Part shown: positions 7,837 through 16,481 of the stretch, piece after piece
How positions within the stretch are numbered: position 1 is the first letter of the stretch
Layout: each line of letters starts with the position of its first letter
Assembly (NCBI GenBank): GCA_018992565.1
Contig: JACVGW010000014.1
Location: 1-45,630, forward strand
From: Theionarchaea archaeon
Lineage (GTDB): Archaea > Methanobacteriota_B > Thermococci > Methanofastidiosales > SZ-28-30
Direction: 5' to 3'
Length of the DNA stretch: 45,630 nt
The notes under the pieces: model-generated
Told to the model about the DNA's origin: nothing
Database searches by the model: none
What the model saw: the letters and a program-made list of their open reading frames with translations, nothing else
Position numbers and translations under genes: made by a program

Positions 7837-8775
7837 ATGGGAACTCTATCAGTACATGACCTGATATCAATACATGATCTGACAGCACAGGACATAGAGA
7901 AGATCTTTCAGAAATCAATTGAGCTGAAAGACGCTCTGAAAAAGGGAAAGGAAACCCCTGAATTGAAAGGAAAAACACTGGCCATGGTGTTCGAAAAACG
8001 TTCAACGAGAACCCGCATCAGTTTTGAAGTGGGTATGACCCAGCTAGGAGGGCATGCCATCTTCTTGAGCAGAGATGACACCCACATCGGAAAGGGAGAA
8101 CCCATAAAGGACTTTGCTGGTGTGGTGGACGGATATTGTAATGGGATCATGGCTCGAACCTTTGAGCACAAAACAGTGGTAGAACTGGCTAAATATGCTG
8201 AAATACCAATTATCAATGGGCTAACAGACTTTAACCATCCCTGTCAGATTTTGGCTGATTTCTTGACCATCAAAGAACACAGAAAGTCTTTTGATAACAT
8301 GAAAGTCGCCTGGTTTGGGGATGGGAATAACGTATGTCACAGTTTTATGTACATGTGTGCAAAACTCAAGATTGATCTGGCCATTGCAACTCCTGAGGAT
8401 TACAAACCATCACAGAAGGTGTGGGACGACATTAAATCCTATAAGAAGTCAGAAATGTACTGGACTGCAACCCCCCAGGAGGCTGCTGACAATGCAGATG
8501 TTGTTGTGACAGATACCTGGATCAGCATGGGTGACCCCGAGTACCAGGATCCCGAATTGAGAAAGAAGAAGGTCGATCATTTTAAGCCGTATCAAGTGAA
8601 TAAGGACCTGTGCACGCATGCCAAAGAGAATTACTATTTCATGCACTGTCTCCCGGCATACCGAGACTTCGAAGTTACTCCAGAGGTTATTGATGGCCCT
8701 CATTCACTGATCTACCCGGAGGCACATAATAGACTTCACGCGCAGAAAGGAGTTATGGCATTGTTGATGAAATAA
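7837..8775 (+). CDS. argF: Ornithine carbamoyltransferase
   Basis: The enzyme condenses carbamoyl phosphate with ornithine to give citrulline in arginine synthesis. The 312-residue protein has the carbamoyl-phosphate motif STRTR (56-60), HPCQ (134-137), the ornithine loop SMG (230-232) and the HCLP catalytic block (270-273). All are diagnostic of ornithine rather than aspartate carbamoyltransferase. A strong Shine-Dalgarno AGGAGGTG sits 5 nt before the ATG. The N terminus contains a six-codon tandem duplication (SVHDLI then SIHDLT), so it is slightly longer than usual. No other arginine gene lies nearby. Confidence 0.93.
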   Translation: MGTLSVHDLISIHDLTAQDIEKIFQKSIELKDALKKGKETPELKGKTLAMVFEKRSTRTRISFEVGMTQLGGHAIFLSRDDTHIGKGEPIKDFAGVVDGYCNGIMARTFEHKTVVELAKYAEIPIINGLTDFNHPCQILADFLTIKEHRKSFDNMKVAWFGDGNNVCHSFMYMCAKLKIDLAIATPEDYKPSQKVWDDIKSYKKSEMYWTATPQEAADNADVVVTDTWISMGDPEYQDPELRKKKVDHFKPYQVNKDLCTHAKENYYFMHCLPAYRDFEVTPEVIDGPHSLIYPEAHNRLHAQKGVMALLMK

Positions 8776-9030
8776 TTCCTGAAATGAGTGACAGTCATTG
8801 AAACACTGTGGACAAAAGGATTCAAGAGAGAAAAGAAGCATTTGAGACTCTTCAACGCATGAAATTGTTCTCATGGTAAAGCCGCTGAAGAACGAAGTCT
8901 CCTGAATGAACTCCCACAACGCAATACTCTATTCCCGGTACTTCTCCACGATATAACGGATCCATTGAGAAGAAACAGAGAAAACGTGATACAGAGGAGT
9001 CGGTCAAGTGTGATTTGCACTAATCAGCAT

Positions 9031-9774
9031 TCATCTCTCAGTGGTATTGCGAGTAAGTGACTTCAGGCGCAGCCTGAAGCAGTTGAAGAAATACTCTATC
9101 ATATCTGAATACTGGAGTTTGGTCGCCCCCTTCGTTCGATCATGAAAAATAAGAGGTATTTCATAGATCTTTGCATTCTTGTGGACATATTCCCATAAAG
9201 AAGCAGTGGCAAATGCATATCCTTTGGTAGAAAGGGATTCAAGAGAGATTTTTCTTAGAAGAGAGGTTCTAATGGCTCGATAGCTTGAGGTGCAATCATG
9301 TACTGAATACAGCCCTGCTATACTTCTGGCCATTGCATTGGCAAAGTAACTGATGAGCTGTCTTGTCAAAGACCAACCGGGAGTGCCTCCTCCTTCTATG
9401 TATCGAGAACCGATAACAACATCATACCCCTCATCAATCTTTTCCAGAAATTGCGGGATCATCAAGGGAGGATGAGAGAGGTCAGCATCCATGGTGATAA
9501 TGACATGGCAGGAATTGGCAACTGCGGAAATAGCTCTAATGTACGCTGCACCCATGCCCTCTTTGGGTCCAGAGAGAAGGTGGACATTACCGAATCTCTG
9601 TGCTAGGGACAGGACTAATTCTGCTGTACCATCAGGACTGGAATCGTCTGCCACAAGTATGTCAATATGATACTCTGGGAGCGAGGTGCTAAGTGTGTGA
9701 ATCTGCTCCAGGAGAGGGGCCACGTTTTCTGCTTCATTGTATGTGGGGATTATTATGAAGACGTTCTTGACCAT
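9031..9774 (-). CDS. Dolichol-phosphate mannosyltransferase-like glycosyltransferase (GT2)
   Basis: This is a family 2 glycosyltransferase of 247 residues. It has the start FIIIPTYNEAENV, the UDP/GDP-sugar acidic pair VADDSSPDGT (around 41-50), the DxD metal motif MDADLSHPP (D96, D98), and the GSRY and GxPxWSLTR blocks typical of dolichyl-phosphate mannose synthase DPM1. It would transfer mannose (or another hexose) from a nucleotide sugar to a dolichyl phosphate carrier on the cytoplasmic membrane face. It lacks the extra C-terminal membrane segments of some homologues, so it is the soluble DPM1 form. It is a single-gene unit with its own TATA box. Sugar specificity is not visible. Confidence 0.82.
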   Translation of the reverse strand: MVKNVFIIIPTYNEAENVAPLLEQIHTLSTSLPEYHIDILVADDSSPDGTAELVLSLAQRFGNVHLLSGPKEGMGAAYIRAISAVANSCHVIITMDADLSHPPLMIPQFLEKIDEGYDVVIGSRYIEGGGTPGWSLTRQLISYFANAMARSIAGLYSVHDCTSSYRAIRTSLLRKISLESLSTKGYAFATASLWEYVHKNAKIYEIPLIFHDRTKGATKLQYSDMIEYFFNCFRLRLKSLTRNTTER

Positions 9775-9793
9775 TACGTCTTGTTCAAGAAAG

Positions 9794-9804
9794 AAGTTTT
9801 AAAG
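9794..9804 (-). promoter_or_regulatory. TATA box of glycosyltransferase gene
   Basis: CTTTAAAACTT on the minus strand is centred about 26 nt before the ATG at 9774. Confidence 0.55.
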
Positions 9805-9950
9805 CCTTTTCCTGGTTCTAGCACATCTTCCATGTTCACATCTGGAACCCATTGGGTCTTGCATCCCCTGACCCACACAGTCTTGGCCTGAAATTCTTGA
9901 AACATTATTCGAGAAGAACATGAGGACAATTTATAGTAAACATATCGAAA

Positions 9951-9960
9951 TCTTTATATG
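9951..9960 (+). promoter_or_regulatory. TATA box of propeller protein gene
   Basis: TCTTTATATG predicts a start of transcription near 9981. This rules out the ATG at 9958 and favours the ATG at 10006, which has GGAGAGG just upstream as a Shine-Dalgarno site. Confidence 0.5.
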
Positions 9961-10005
9961 CACCCCCTCAATAGTATGAGAAGGCCTAAAACCGGAGAGG
10001 AACAC

Positions 10006-11586
10006 ATGAGTACCGTTGTTAATTCGACTCTCCTGTTCATACTGATCCTGACTCTCCCGGGAGCCTCTGTTGGTTCTGTTGCGGAACAGAATGACGTTCC
10101 TCTTACCTTGGCTCCTTTTAGCCAGGTTAATCCCGCAATATATGGGGATATTGTGGTGTGGCAGGACAATAGAAATGGAAACTGGGATATCTACGGGTAC
10201 AGGTTACCAACTGGAGAGGAATTTCAGATTACTGCAGATAGTCATGACCAATATTCTCCAGCAATTTCTGCAGACATTGTAGTCTGGATCGATTCTGAAG
10301 ATGAATCAACTACAAGAACTCTTTATTGTTATAACCTCTTGACTGAAGAAAAAACCATTATACTCACTTCTGCGACTGTAGACTCAGCTCCTGCAGTCTT
10401 CGAAGATACTGTGGTCTGGGCAGGCCATTATAAGTATCAACGAGGTGTTATTGCTTACAACCTTGCAACAGGTGAAGAATTTCTGATCCCAGTATCTTCC
10501 TATATCTACGATGGTCCAGCAATCTCCCGAGATATTGTAATCTGGTCTGAGAAGAGACCTGGACGAGTCCTCATTCAAGGATTCAATCTGCAAGAGAGAG
10601 AAAGAATCTCCATTCCCTCAACCATGATATCCTTCTCGTCTGATGAAGATGAAATGAACCCCAAAATCTTCAACGATGTCATAATCTGGACAGAAGGAGA
10701 TGTTATACATACAGCAAATCTGGAAACAAGGAAGGAGACCCGGATAGCTGAAATGGAAACCTGCTATCGCTCTTTCCATGAAGAAAATCTCGCAATCTAC
10801 AAAGATATTGTAGTGTGGAGAGACTGCAGAACTGGTCGTGAAAACATTGTCGGGTATGACCTGTCAACCAAGAAAGGGTTTCAGGTCACGTCTCAAGGAA
10901 GTGGAAAAGGAACTCCTGCAATCTATGGAAATATTGTGGTGTGGCAGGATAGTAGAAACGGCGACTGGGACATATACGGATTTGATCTGACCGCACCTGT
11001 CATTCCTTTAGAGATATCAAGAAGAACCTTTATCCTTTCTGACCTGTTTGAAATCGGGATTATTTTTGGACCTCTGGCATTCTTGTTGTTTCTTATAGGA
11101 AGATTAACGGCTGACATGAAAACCTTCAAAAGAACTGTGGGTTCAAGACTTTCCCAAGAAAAAGAATTCAGGAGAAATCCAAAACCTGGCGACTGGATCG
11201 CCTTTCTTTTCAATTCATCGTGCTATCTTGTCCTTGGTGTTCTCTTTCTTTTCGGGATGGGATCGTCTTTTGGGTACGTTGCCTTCTTGTATGCTTCGTA
11301 TATGATTATCTATGGATTCTTCTACTACAGATGGCTCTCAGAAATCCCTTATATCTTTATAAAAGACAGCGAAATCATGATCTTCGAAAAACCATATTTC
11401 AGGCCAGCCATAATTCCATTGGATGCCATTGAGAAAGTCAATGTCGAAAAGTGGACTGACATCCCATCCAAAGTGAAGGTATCACTTCTTAATGATAATA
11501 GGGCCGAGATTAACCTTGAGAACTTGACAGAGGACAGCAGGAAGCTATTCATTCACATGCTAGAGAGAGTCACAGGCGCCAGCTGA
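10006..11586 (+). CDS. Secreted seven-repeat beta-propeller joined to a membrane domain and C-terminal PH-like domain
   Basis: This 526-residue protein starts with a signal peptide (hydrophobic VNSTLLFILILTLPGASV). Seven repeats of about 45 residues follow, each centred on a PAIYGDIVVW-type strand (PAISADIVVW, PAVFEDTVVW, PAISRDIVIW, PKIFNDVIIW, LAIYKDIVVW, PAIYGNIVVW). The first and last repeats also share WQDxRNGxWDIYG. This is the TolB/WD40-like repeat of archaeal surface proteins and should close as a seven-bladed propeller outside the cell. A membrane span (about 348-367), a short basic loop, a hairpin of two more spans (about 403-441) and an ~80-residue tail that looks like a bacterial-PH domain come next. 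The role is unknown; binding or anchoring at the envelope is inference. Confidence 0.75.
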   Translation: MSTVVNSTLLFILILTLPGASVGSVAEQNDVPLTLAPFSQVNPAIYGDIVVWQDNRNGNWDIYGYRLPTGEEFQITADSHDQYSPAISADIVVWIDSEDESTTRTLYCYNLLTEEKTIILTSATVDSAPAVFEDTVVWAGHYKYQRGVIAYNLATGEEFLIPVSSYIYDGPAISRDIVIWSEKRPGRVLIQGFNLQERERISIPSTMISFSSDEDEMNPKIFNDVIIWTEGDVIHTANLETRKETRIAEMETCYRSFHEENLAIYKDIVVWRDCRTGRENIVGYDLSTKKGFQVTSQGSGKGTPAIYGNIVVWQDSRNGDWDIYGFDLTAPVIPLEISRRTFILSDLFEIGIIFGPLAFLLFLIGRLTADMKTFKRTVGSRLSQEKEFRRNPKPGDWIAFLFNSSCYLVLGVLFLFGMGSSFGYVAFLYASYMIIYGFFYYRWLSEIPYIFIKDSEIMIFEKPYFRPAIIPLDAIEKVNVEKWTDIPSKVKVSLLNDNRAEINLENLTEDSRKLFIHMLERVTGAS

Positions 11587-11796
11587 TTTGTCACTGAATC
11601 TGCCTCCTGAATTGACATCTTCATCATCGTTGCGAATGACATAAATTCCTTTACAGCATACCAGAACCCCCGGACTCATACTCTCCTTTCTTCTTCATTC
11701 GTCTCTTAATTATCCACCGAGTTTCAGGTTTTCATCACTTCTCTGAGAAGTGAATCCTAGGTAGAGAACATCTGGCCTCTTTCCTGAACCTTCCGT

Positions 11797-13392
11797 TCAT
11801 ACCAGAGGTAATGTTCTAACGCTGTTGTTATTCTGGGAGTTTTTTCTCCACCAAATTCCCATAATTCGTTTCGATCTCCACAGACTGTGCAGTTCGGAAA
11901 TAATCAATACCCGATCAAAAATGTCCACCACATTGAACGAATTCCCGAAAAGACTTCTCACGTACTGGCAGGAAATCGCATTCGCATTAGAGATTACTGT
12001 GTTATCAACCCGTGACGCATAGGGATAGGAAGAATGACCGGTGAGAACCACATCCACCTGGAGATCGCACAACGCTCTCAGAACATCTCCTGCATCTTCC
12101 AGTAACCCCTTTTCTCTGATATGAGGCAAGGGAATAACATTGTGGTGCAAGAATACGATGCTCATTTCCTGTTCCTGTTCTCTGATTGCTCTTACCAGTT
12201 TTGCCAGTTCAAACCGTCCTACAGCACCCACATCTGAGTCATACTGAGAAGAGTTCACTGCATGTACACGAATAAGCGGTGTCTCAAAGCCCCGGTTCGA
12301 TCCTCCTGCCAGCCGAGGAAAGAGCTCATACCCAATGTAATTGATATCGCGAGGCCCGGGCGTATACACCACAGGAGATTCAATCTGGCTCAAGTACATT
12401 TCTGCCAGGTCAAAGTTGAGAGGAATTCCTGCTTCCACAATATCGCCGCAGTGGACTACTAGGTCAGGTGACAGTGCATTGATCTTTCTCACGGCGTTTT
12501 CATACTTTTTCTTCTCAAACACTTTGCGATCTGAAAAAAAGGTGCCTGCAATGTGGACGATCCTGGCAAGCTTTCTGCCTTCTGAAATGAAGATTTCACT
12601 TGAAACACGGCGATACTCATGAGGCTGACGTTCTTGAAAGCGCTGTGGCAAGAAAGGCTTTTCATGAACAGCACCCTCAGCAGACTGCAGTCTCTTGTTC
12701 CCTACTCTCCTGATGGTGACATCAACTCTCTGAGGTGAGATGTCCACCTGGTTATAGCTGCATACATCTCCTGCTCTCACCTTCCTGCAGGACATGCAGC
12801 CTGCATTGCTGATAACCAGCCCATCCACATCCACCACATTCGGGTAGTGACGGTGGCCAGACAAAACCAGGTCCACGTCATACTTCTGTAGCAAGTCCAT
12901 CAAATCTCCTGCATTGAACAGAACATTCCTTTCTGTGCCTGCTTTGGGAACGGGCACCAGGTGGTGATGGACTGCCACTATTTTTATCTTCTTTGCACTG
13001 TATTTTATCAGTTGTGTTCTCAACCAGTTGAATTTACTGCTACCCACCCTACCTTCGTTGCGATCCGGGATGGAGCTATCCACATAAATCAGTGCATAAT
13101 CACTGCCCTCTTTCACTCCGTTGAATTCCCCATAGTACTCTTCAAAAAGCTCATATCCCACATTCCGTGAATCATGGTTGCCTGGTATCACGATGAGCGG
13201 TTTCTCTATTGTATCAATGAAAGACCTGGAATATTCGTATGCTTCTCTCAATCCTGTATCAGTGACATCTCCTGTGTGGATTACCAGATCAAAAGGAAGC
13301 TTATTTATCTCTTCCACAATCTGCGAAAAAGGTTCTTCTTTAAATTCTCTTCCTGGAGTAATGTGAGAATCTGAAATGTGAGCGATTTTCAT
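11797..13392 (-). CDS. Tandem calcineurin-like metallophosphoesterase; second domain degenerate
   Basis: This 531-residue protein contains two homologous metallophosphoesterase domains, about 1-235 and 275-505. Domain 1 has a complete dinuclear site: D8, H10, D42 (GDVTD), N72-H73 (GNHD), the VHHH block at 141-144, and GHRH (H180, H182). Domain 2 keeps the fold and D317, HH416-417 and H453, but D8 is replaced by G283, H10 by F285, N72 by P347, H73 by R348 and H182 by S455, so it should not bind metals normally. It is the last gene of a leftward unit after cpgS, pgk2 and a CBS protein, 20 nt behind the CBS gene. A role in cDPG or nucleotide turnover is inference from position only. Confidence 0.82.
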   Translation of the reverse strand: MKIAHISDSHITPGREFKEEPFSQIVEEINKLPFDLVIHTGDVTDTGLREAYEYSRSFIDTIEKPLIVIPGNHDSRNVGYELFEEYYGEFNGVKEGSDYALIYVDSSIPDRNEGRVGSSKFNWLRTQLIKYSAKKIKIVAVHHHLVPVPKAGTERNVLFNAGDLMDLLQKYDVDLVLSGHRHYPNVVDVDGLVISNAGCMSCRKVRAGDVCSYNQVDISPQRVDVTIRRVGNKRLQSAEGAVHEKPFLPQRFQERQPHEYRRVSSEIFISEGRKLARIVHIAGTFFSDRKVFEKKKYENAVRKINALSPDLVVHCGDIVEAGIPLNFDLAEMYLSQIESPVVYTPGPRDINYIGYELFPRLAGGSNRGFETPLIRVHAVNSSQYDSDVGAVGRFELAKLVRAIREQEQEMSIVFLHHNVIPLPHIREKGLLEDAGDVLRALCDLQVDVVLTGHSSYPYASRVDNTVISNANAISCQYVRSLFGNSFNVVDIFDRVLIISELHSLWRSKRIMGIWWRKNSQNNNSVRTLPLV

Positions 13393-13412
13393 GTTGATCT
13401 TCGTATCTACGT

Positions 13413-13829
13413 CTACTCTCTGGATATTACTGTTTCCAGCAGCTGCTTCTCTGGATCTACAAGATCTTTCAGGGAAAATAACCCGGTGATCTGTCCATGT
13501 TCTGTAATGAGAACATGACGTATCTGATGCTGCTGCATCAGTTCGAGCACTCTAGACACAGGAGAGTCAATGTCTGCAGTGATAAGATGCCTGGTCATAA
13601 TACTGGAAACAGGCTTGGAGTAGGACAATCCCTCTGCCACCACCCGCCCAATGACATCACCCTGGGTCAAGAATCCCACCACTTCTTCATTGCATACCAC
13701 CAGTGAACCTACCCTGAATTCTACCATTTTCTGACATGCTTTCTGAATAGTCTCATGTTCAGAAATGCCCACCAGCTTCCGAGTGGTATATTGCCTGATG
13801 GGAACTGAGAGATTATTAATATCATTCAT
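13413..13829 (-). CDS. Two-CBS-domain protein
   Basis: This 138-residue protein consists of a pair of CBS domains and little else. The first covers about residues 15-70 (TIQKACQKMVEFRVGSLVV, then GFLTQGDVI), the second about 76-132 (SRVLELMQQHQIRHVLI, then GLFSLKDLV). CBS pairs bind adenine nucleotides or related ligands and report energy state to a partner. Its start overlaps the end of pgk2 by 8 nt, so it is co-translated with the cDPG enzymes. A regulatory role on the adjacent kinase, synthetase or phosphoesterase is plausible but not shown by the sequence. Confidence 0.85.
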   Translation of the reverse strand: MNDINNLSVPIRQYTTRKLVGISEHETIQKACQKMVEFRVGSLVVCNEEVVGFLTQGDVIGRVVAEGLSYSKPVSSIMTRHLITADIDSPVSRVLELMQQHQIRHVLITEHGQITGLFSLKDLVDPEKQLLETVISRE

Positions 13830-14703
13830 CAGTTACAGCCTCCTTCTGTAGTCTATCATACATTCTATTTAAAATTTGAGTGACTGTCTCCTCCAGTGTA
13901 ATATTCTCCAGAACGGGAACTCTCTCTTTATTGGCCCTTCCCACAATATGGTCCTGTATCTGCCTGATCTCGTCAATATCTTTGATATAGTGTTCTGGAG
14001 GTCTTCTGCTGTCTTTTGCCCGGGCGTGGAATCTACTTATATGTTCTTCTCTATCATTGAGAGTGAGTACAAAATGGAATATTGTCTGATCCCGGGGTTC
14101 GATATACCCGGGCACAAGGTGAATTCCCTCCATCACCAGACTGAACCCTTCGGTAAGTGCCCTGTTGATTATGGCATTGACTCCTACAGAGACATGAGAT
14201 ACTTGAAGCTCAAAAGCATAGATCACTGCACTGAGAAAGGAAGAAGGAGCCTGAATTTCCTTCCATGCAGAGAAAGATGACGTATGAAGCGTGGGGAGCA
14301 GATCTCTTGAGACCATTTTTCGCATGACCTCACGCACCACGTCTGTTCCAATTATGGAGTGAATACCCAGTCTGTAACTGATCTCAAACGCGACTGTGGA
14401 TTTTCCAATACCTGTGGCACCTCCCAAGAGAATAACGAGTGATTGTTTCTTCTTTCTCAGCGAATGCCACATCTCATAGTATGAGGCAATACGTGGGTAT
14501 CCGTCGTCCAGCAGCAACTGGTGTGTCATATCAGTTAGGTCTTGTTCAGAGATGCTGGAGACTCCCGAAGATACGATTTTCTGCCCGATTTCCTCTGCCA
14601 TTCTGTAAGCTTTGTCCACATCCAATCCCGCTTTTAGCAGAGATCCAGCTAGAATACCCTTCGAGAAGGGAGTTGTATATTTCTTGCCTACTACGTCTAT
14701 CAT
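13822..14703 (-). CDS. pgk2: 2-phosphoglycerate kinase
   Basis: The enzyme makes 2,3-diphosphoglycerate from 2-phosphoglycerate and ATP, the first dedicated step to cyclic 2,3-diphosphoglycerate. The 293-residue protein has an N-terminal ATP-cone-like segment (about 1-80) and a P-loop kinase domain with GATGIGKST at 95-103, then the GTDVVREVMR and EGIHLVPGY blocks characteristic of archaeal 2-phosphoglycerate kinase. Its ATG overlaps the stop of cpgS by 4 nt, matching the functional pairing of the two enzymes. The immediate upstream partner makes this call much safer than the domain alone would. Confidence 0.87.
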   Translation of the reverse strand: MIDVVGKKYTTPFSKGILAGSLLKAGLDVDKAYRMAEEIGQKIVSSGVSSISEQDLTDMTHQLLLDDGYPRIASYYEMWHSLRKKKQSLVILLGGATGIGKSTVAFEISYRLGIHSIIGTDVVREVMRKMVSRDLLPTLHTSSFSAWKEIQAPSSFLSAVIYAFELQVSHVSVGVNAIINRALTEGFSLVMEGIHLVPGYIEPRDQTIFHFVLTLNDREEHISRFHARAKDSRRPPEHYIKDIDEIRQIQDHIVGRANKERVPVLENITLEETVTQILNRMYDRLQKEAVTDE

Positions 14704-16043
14704 GCAACCTCCTCCTCAGCCTCTTTCGCCAGCTGTATGATAGCGTCTTCAAGGCAGGTGACAGTTCCTCCTACCACCTTCGGGACATTGTCCATGAACA
14801 CAACATCGCGGTGGAGGGCTAGAGCTTCCCGGGTAGCTACATCAATGGCAGAAGCTTTTATCTCCGTGAGGAGGGTATCTACCTGGGGGAGAAACTGCTC
14901 CAGGTCTTTTCTCAACCGTGGTCGGTTAGAAAGATGAGGAGAAGCTTTCACAATGTCACAGTGATAGTTCTGTTCAAGGTAGGGTACCAGAGTGGATTCC
15001 AGAATTGCAGGTGGTGCTGTGGTGGCCAGGAATATCTTTCTGTCGGATACGTCTGCTAAAGGGACTGGTCTGAATACGCAGTGTGCCTGGGGAAGTCCTG
15101 GCTTTATTTCATCAATTGCTTTCTGTATCTCAGCCACTTTTTGCTGTGAAGCCATGGGCTCTTCACACATCATGAGTATAAGCAGGTCGGCCATAAGAAT
15201 TCTGAAGGGACCAAAGTACTCATTGATAAATTCCAAGGGCTGATGCGCTCCTACAATCACAATACAGCGGTTTGTATCTACAGGAGGAAACGTAATACCA
15301 GACCCTTCCAATATTACGAAGGTTGCAGCCAGCGTGTTCGCCAGCCGAGCTCCTTCCTCTACATTGGATGAGAAAGGAACACCTGCCATGCCTCCACCAC
15401 ACCGTCTGCATCCTACTGTCATTACCCGAGAGATAAGAGCATTCTCCCAGTGATCTGATGCAGCGTGCTTTCCCCGATTCGCCTGTTCCATCAAGTATGA
15501 AGGAGTGAGTTGAATTGTGTCCCCTCTGATGATTTCAGGCTGAGCAGGACCCCCTCTTCCCATGGTCACGATGCAGGGAGTGTACCCTGAAGTCCTGAGA
15601 GTACGAGCAACATATCCAGAGAAGGCAGTTTTTCCCACTCTTTTTGCTGTTCCTACAACAGACAGACTGGGCTGTCTTAGAATTCTTGGATAATGAGGGG
15701 GAGTAAAAAGGAAGTCTGATCCTCTGTATTGAACCCCCTCTCTCATGAGTGTACATGCAAGACGTAACCTGCTAACATAGGTTAGAACTGGCTCGTCTGA
15801 AAGATCTATGACCTGTTCAATTTCGTGAGTTGAGCAAGCTTCTGCAATAACATCAAGAATATCCCGCGATTCCTCTCCCTCATAGACAGGAATATCAAGG
15901 CGAGTAGTCAATTCTTCAATACTCCCGATCTTCTCTGTTCCTCCCAGAAACACAGCTGCTACTACGTCACCTTCAACAGCTTTCAATGCATCTTCCGTAA
16001 CTGGAGGGTAGTGTTCACCGTCTATAAGGGCCAAAATCTTCAT
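14700..16043 (-). CDS. cpgS: Cyclic 2,3-diphosphoglycerate synthetase
   Basis: This enzyme closes 2,3-diphosphoglycerate into cyclic 2,3-diphosphoglycerate using ATP. cDPG is a thermoprotectant and phosphate store of thermophilic methanogens such as Methanothermus and Methanothermobacter. The 447-residue protein begins LALIDGEHYPPV, typical of the family, and contains the P-loop-like GTAKRVGKT at 131-139; the length is close to the ~460 residues of the characterised enzyme. It is the first gene of a four-gene leftward unit (cpgS, pgk2, CBS protein, tandem phosphoesterase), with a TATA box 27 nt before its ATG. Presence of the pathway hints at a thermophilic or salt-stressed lineage. Confidence 0.87.
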   Translation of the reverse strand: MKILALIDGEHYPPVTEDALKAVEGDVVAAVFLGGTEKIGSIEELTTRLDIPVYEGEESRDILDVIAEACSTHEIEQVIDLSDEPVLTYVSRLRLACTLMREGVQYRGSDFLFTPPHYPRILRQPSLSVVGTAKRVGKTAFSGYVARTLRTSGYTPCIVTMGRGGPAQPEIIRGDTIQLTPSYLMEQANRGKHAASDHWENALISRVMTVGCRRCGGGMAGVPFSSNVEEGARLANTLAATFVILEGSGITFPPVDTNRCIVIVGAHQPLEFINEYFGPFRILMADLLILMMCEEPMASQQKVAEIQKAIDEIKPGLPQAHCVFRPVPLADVSDRKIFLATTAPPAILESTLVPYLEQNYHCDIVKASPHLSNRPRLRKDLEQFLPQVDTLLTEIKASAIDVATREALALHRDVVFMDNVPKVVGGTVTCLEDAIIQLAKEAEEEVA

Positions 16044-16064
16044 TATTTCAACTTGTCTGGTATG

Positions 16065-16074
16065 TATTTAAGGG
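16065..16074 (-). promoter_or_regulatory. TATA box of cpgS operon
   Basis: CCCTTAAATA on the minus strand is centred about 27 nt before the cpgS ATG at 16043, so the operon mRNA is probably leaderless. Confidence 0.55.
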
Positions 16075-16285
16075 TTCGGTTGGGAAACGAAAAAATCCAT
16101 TTGTTGCTTTACTCTGAAACGCTCAGATCTTCCTATCTCCAGCTGAAGTCTGGCTATAGAGAACGAAACTCTTGAGGTGAAGAACCTGAGGAATATTTCT
16201 GAAATTGAAGGTAGAGTGTCCGCTTTAGAGGTATAAGTGCTGGCCGGCATATGAAAGAAACCTGATGTATTCCATACGCACACCC

Positions 16286-16306
16286 ACCCCTTGATTTCCT
16301 GTGGAA
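16286..16306 (-). promoter_or_regulatory. ORB-like origin recognition box, left, reverse orientation
   Basis: On the minus strand this reads TTCCACAGGAAATCAAGGGG(T). It matches the general archaeal ORB pattern TTCCAnnGGAAAnnAAGGGG described for euryarchaeal Orc1/Cdc6 binding. It points toward the opposite ORB across the AT-rich DNA. Confidence 0.6.
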
Positions 16307-16310
16307 GTCG

Positions 16311-16400
16311 ATAATGAAATGGTCGTTGGTATAATAAAAAAAGAATGAAATGGTTACTTGGTTTTTATCTTTTATGGACTTATAAATATTACTAGTGAAA
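16311..16400. other. AT-rich segment, candidate duplex unwinding element
   Basis: A strongly AT-rich stretch (for example ATAATAAAAAAAGAAT and TTTTTATCTTTTATGG) lies between the two inverted ORB-like boxes. It also contains a direct repeat AATGAAATGGT...TTGGT beginning at 16313 and 16344, 31 nt apart, about three helical turns. Location and composition fit the melting region of an origin. Confidence 0.5.
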
Positions 16401-16451
16401 ATTATTGCACATCCCAGAGTGGAATACAACTCATCAGAAAAGACCTATATA

Positions 16452-16472
16452 TTCCAGTGGAAATGAAGGGGG
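16452..16472 (+). promoter_or_regulatory. ORB-like origin recognition box, right, forward orientation
   Basis: TTCCAGTGGAAATGAAGGGG(G) is close to the Pyrococcus-type ORB consensus, including the G-string at its 3' side. It sits just upstream of the cdc6 TATA box, so Cdc6 bound here could also affect its own transcription. Confidence 0.7.
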
Positions 16473-16481
16473 CGGAGGAAG

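Noticed and set aside
8776-9030. Possible remnant gene between argF and the glycosyltransferase
   Set aside because: Frames are short and interrupted, with no motif or promoter; treated as plain intergenic DNA.
13876-14280. 134-codon plus-strand frame opposite pgk2
   Set aside because: Antisense to a recognisable kinase, no promoter and an implausible composition.
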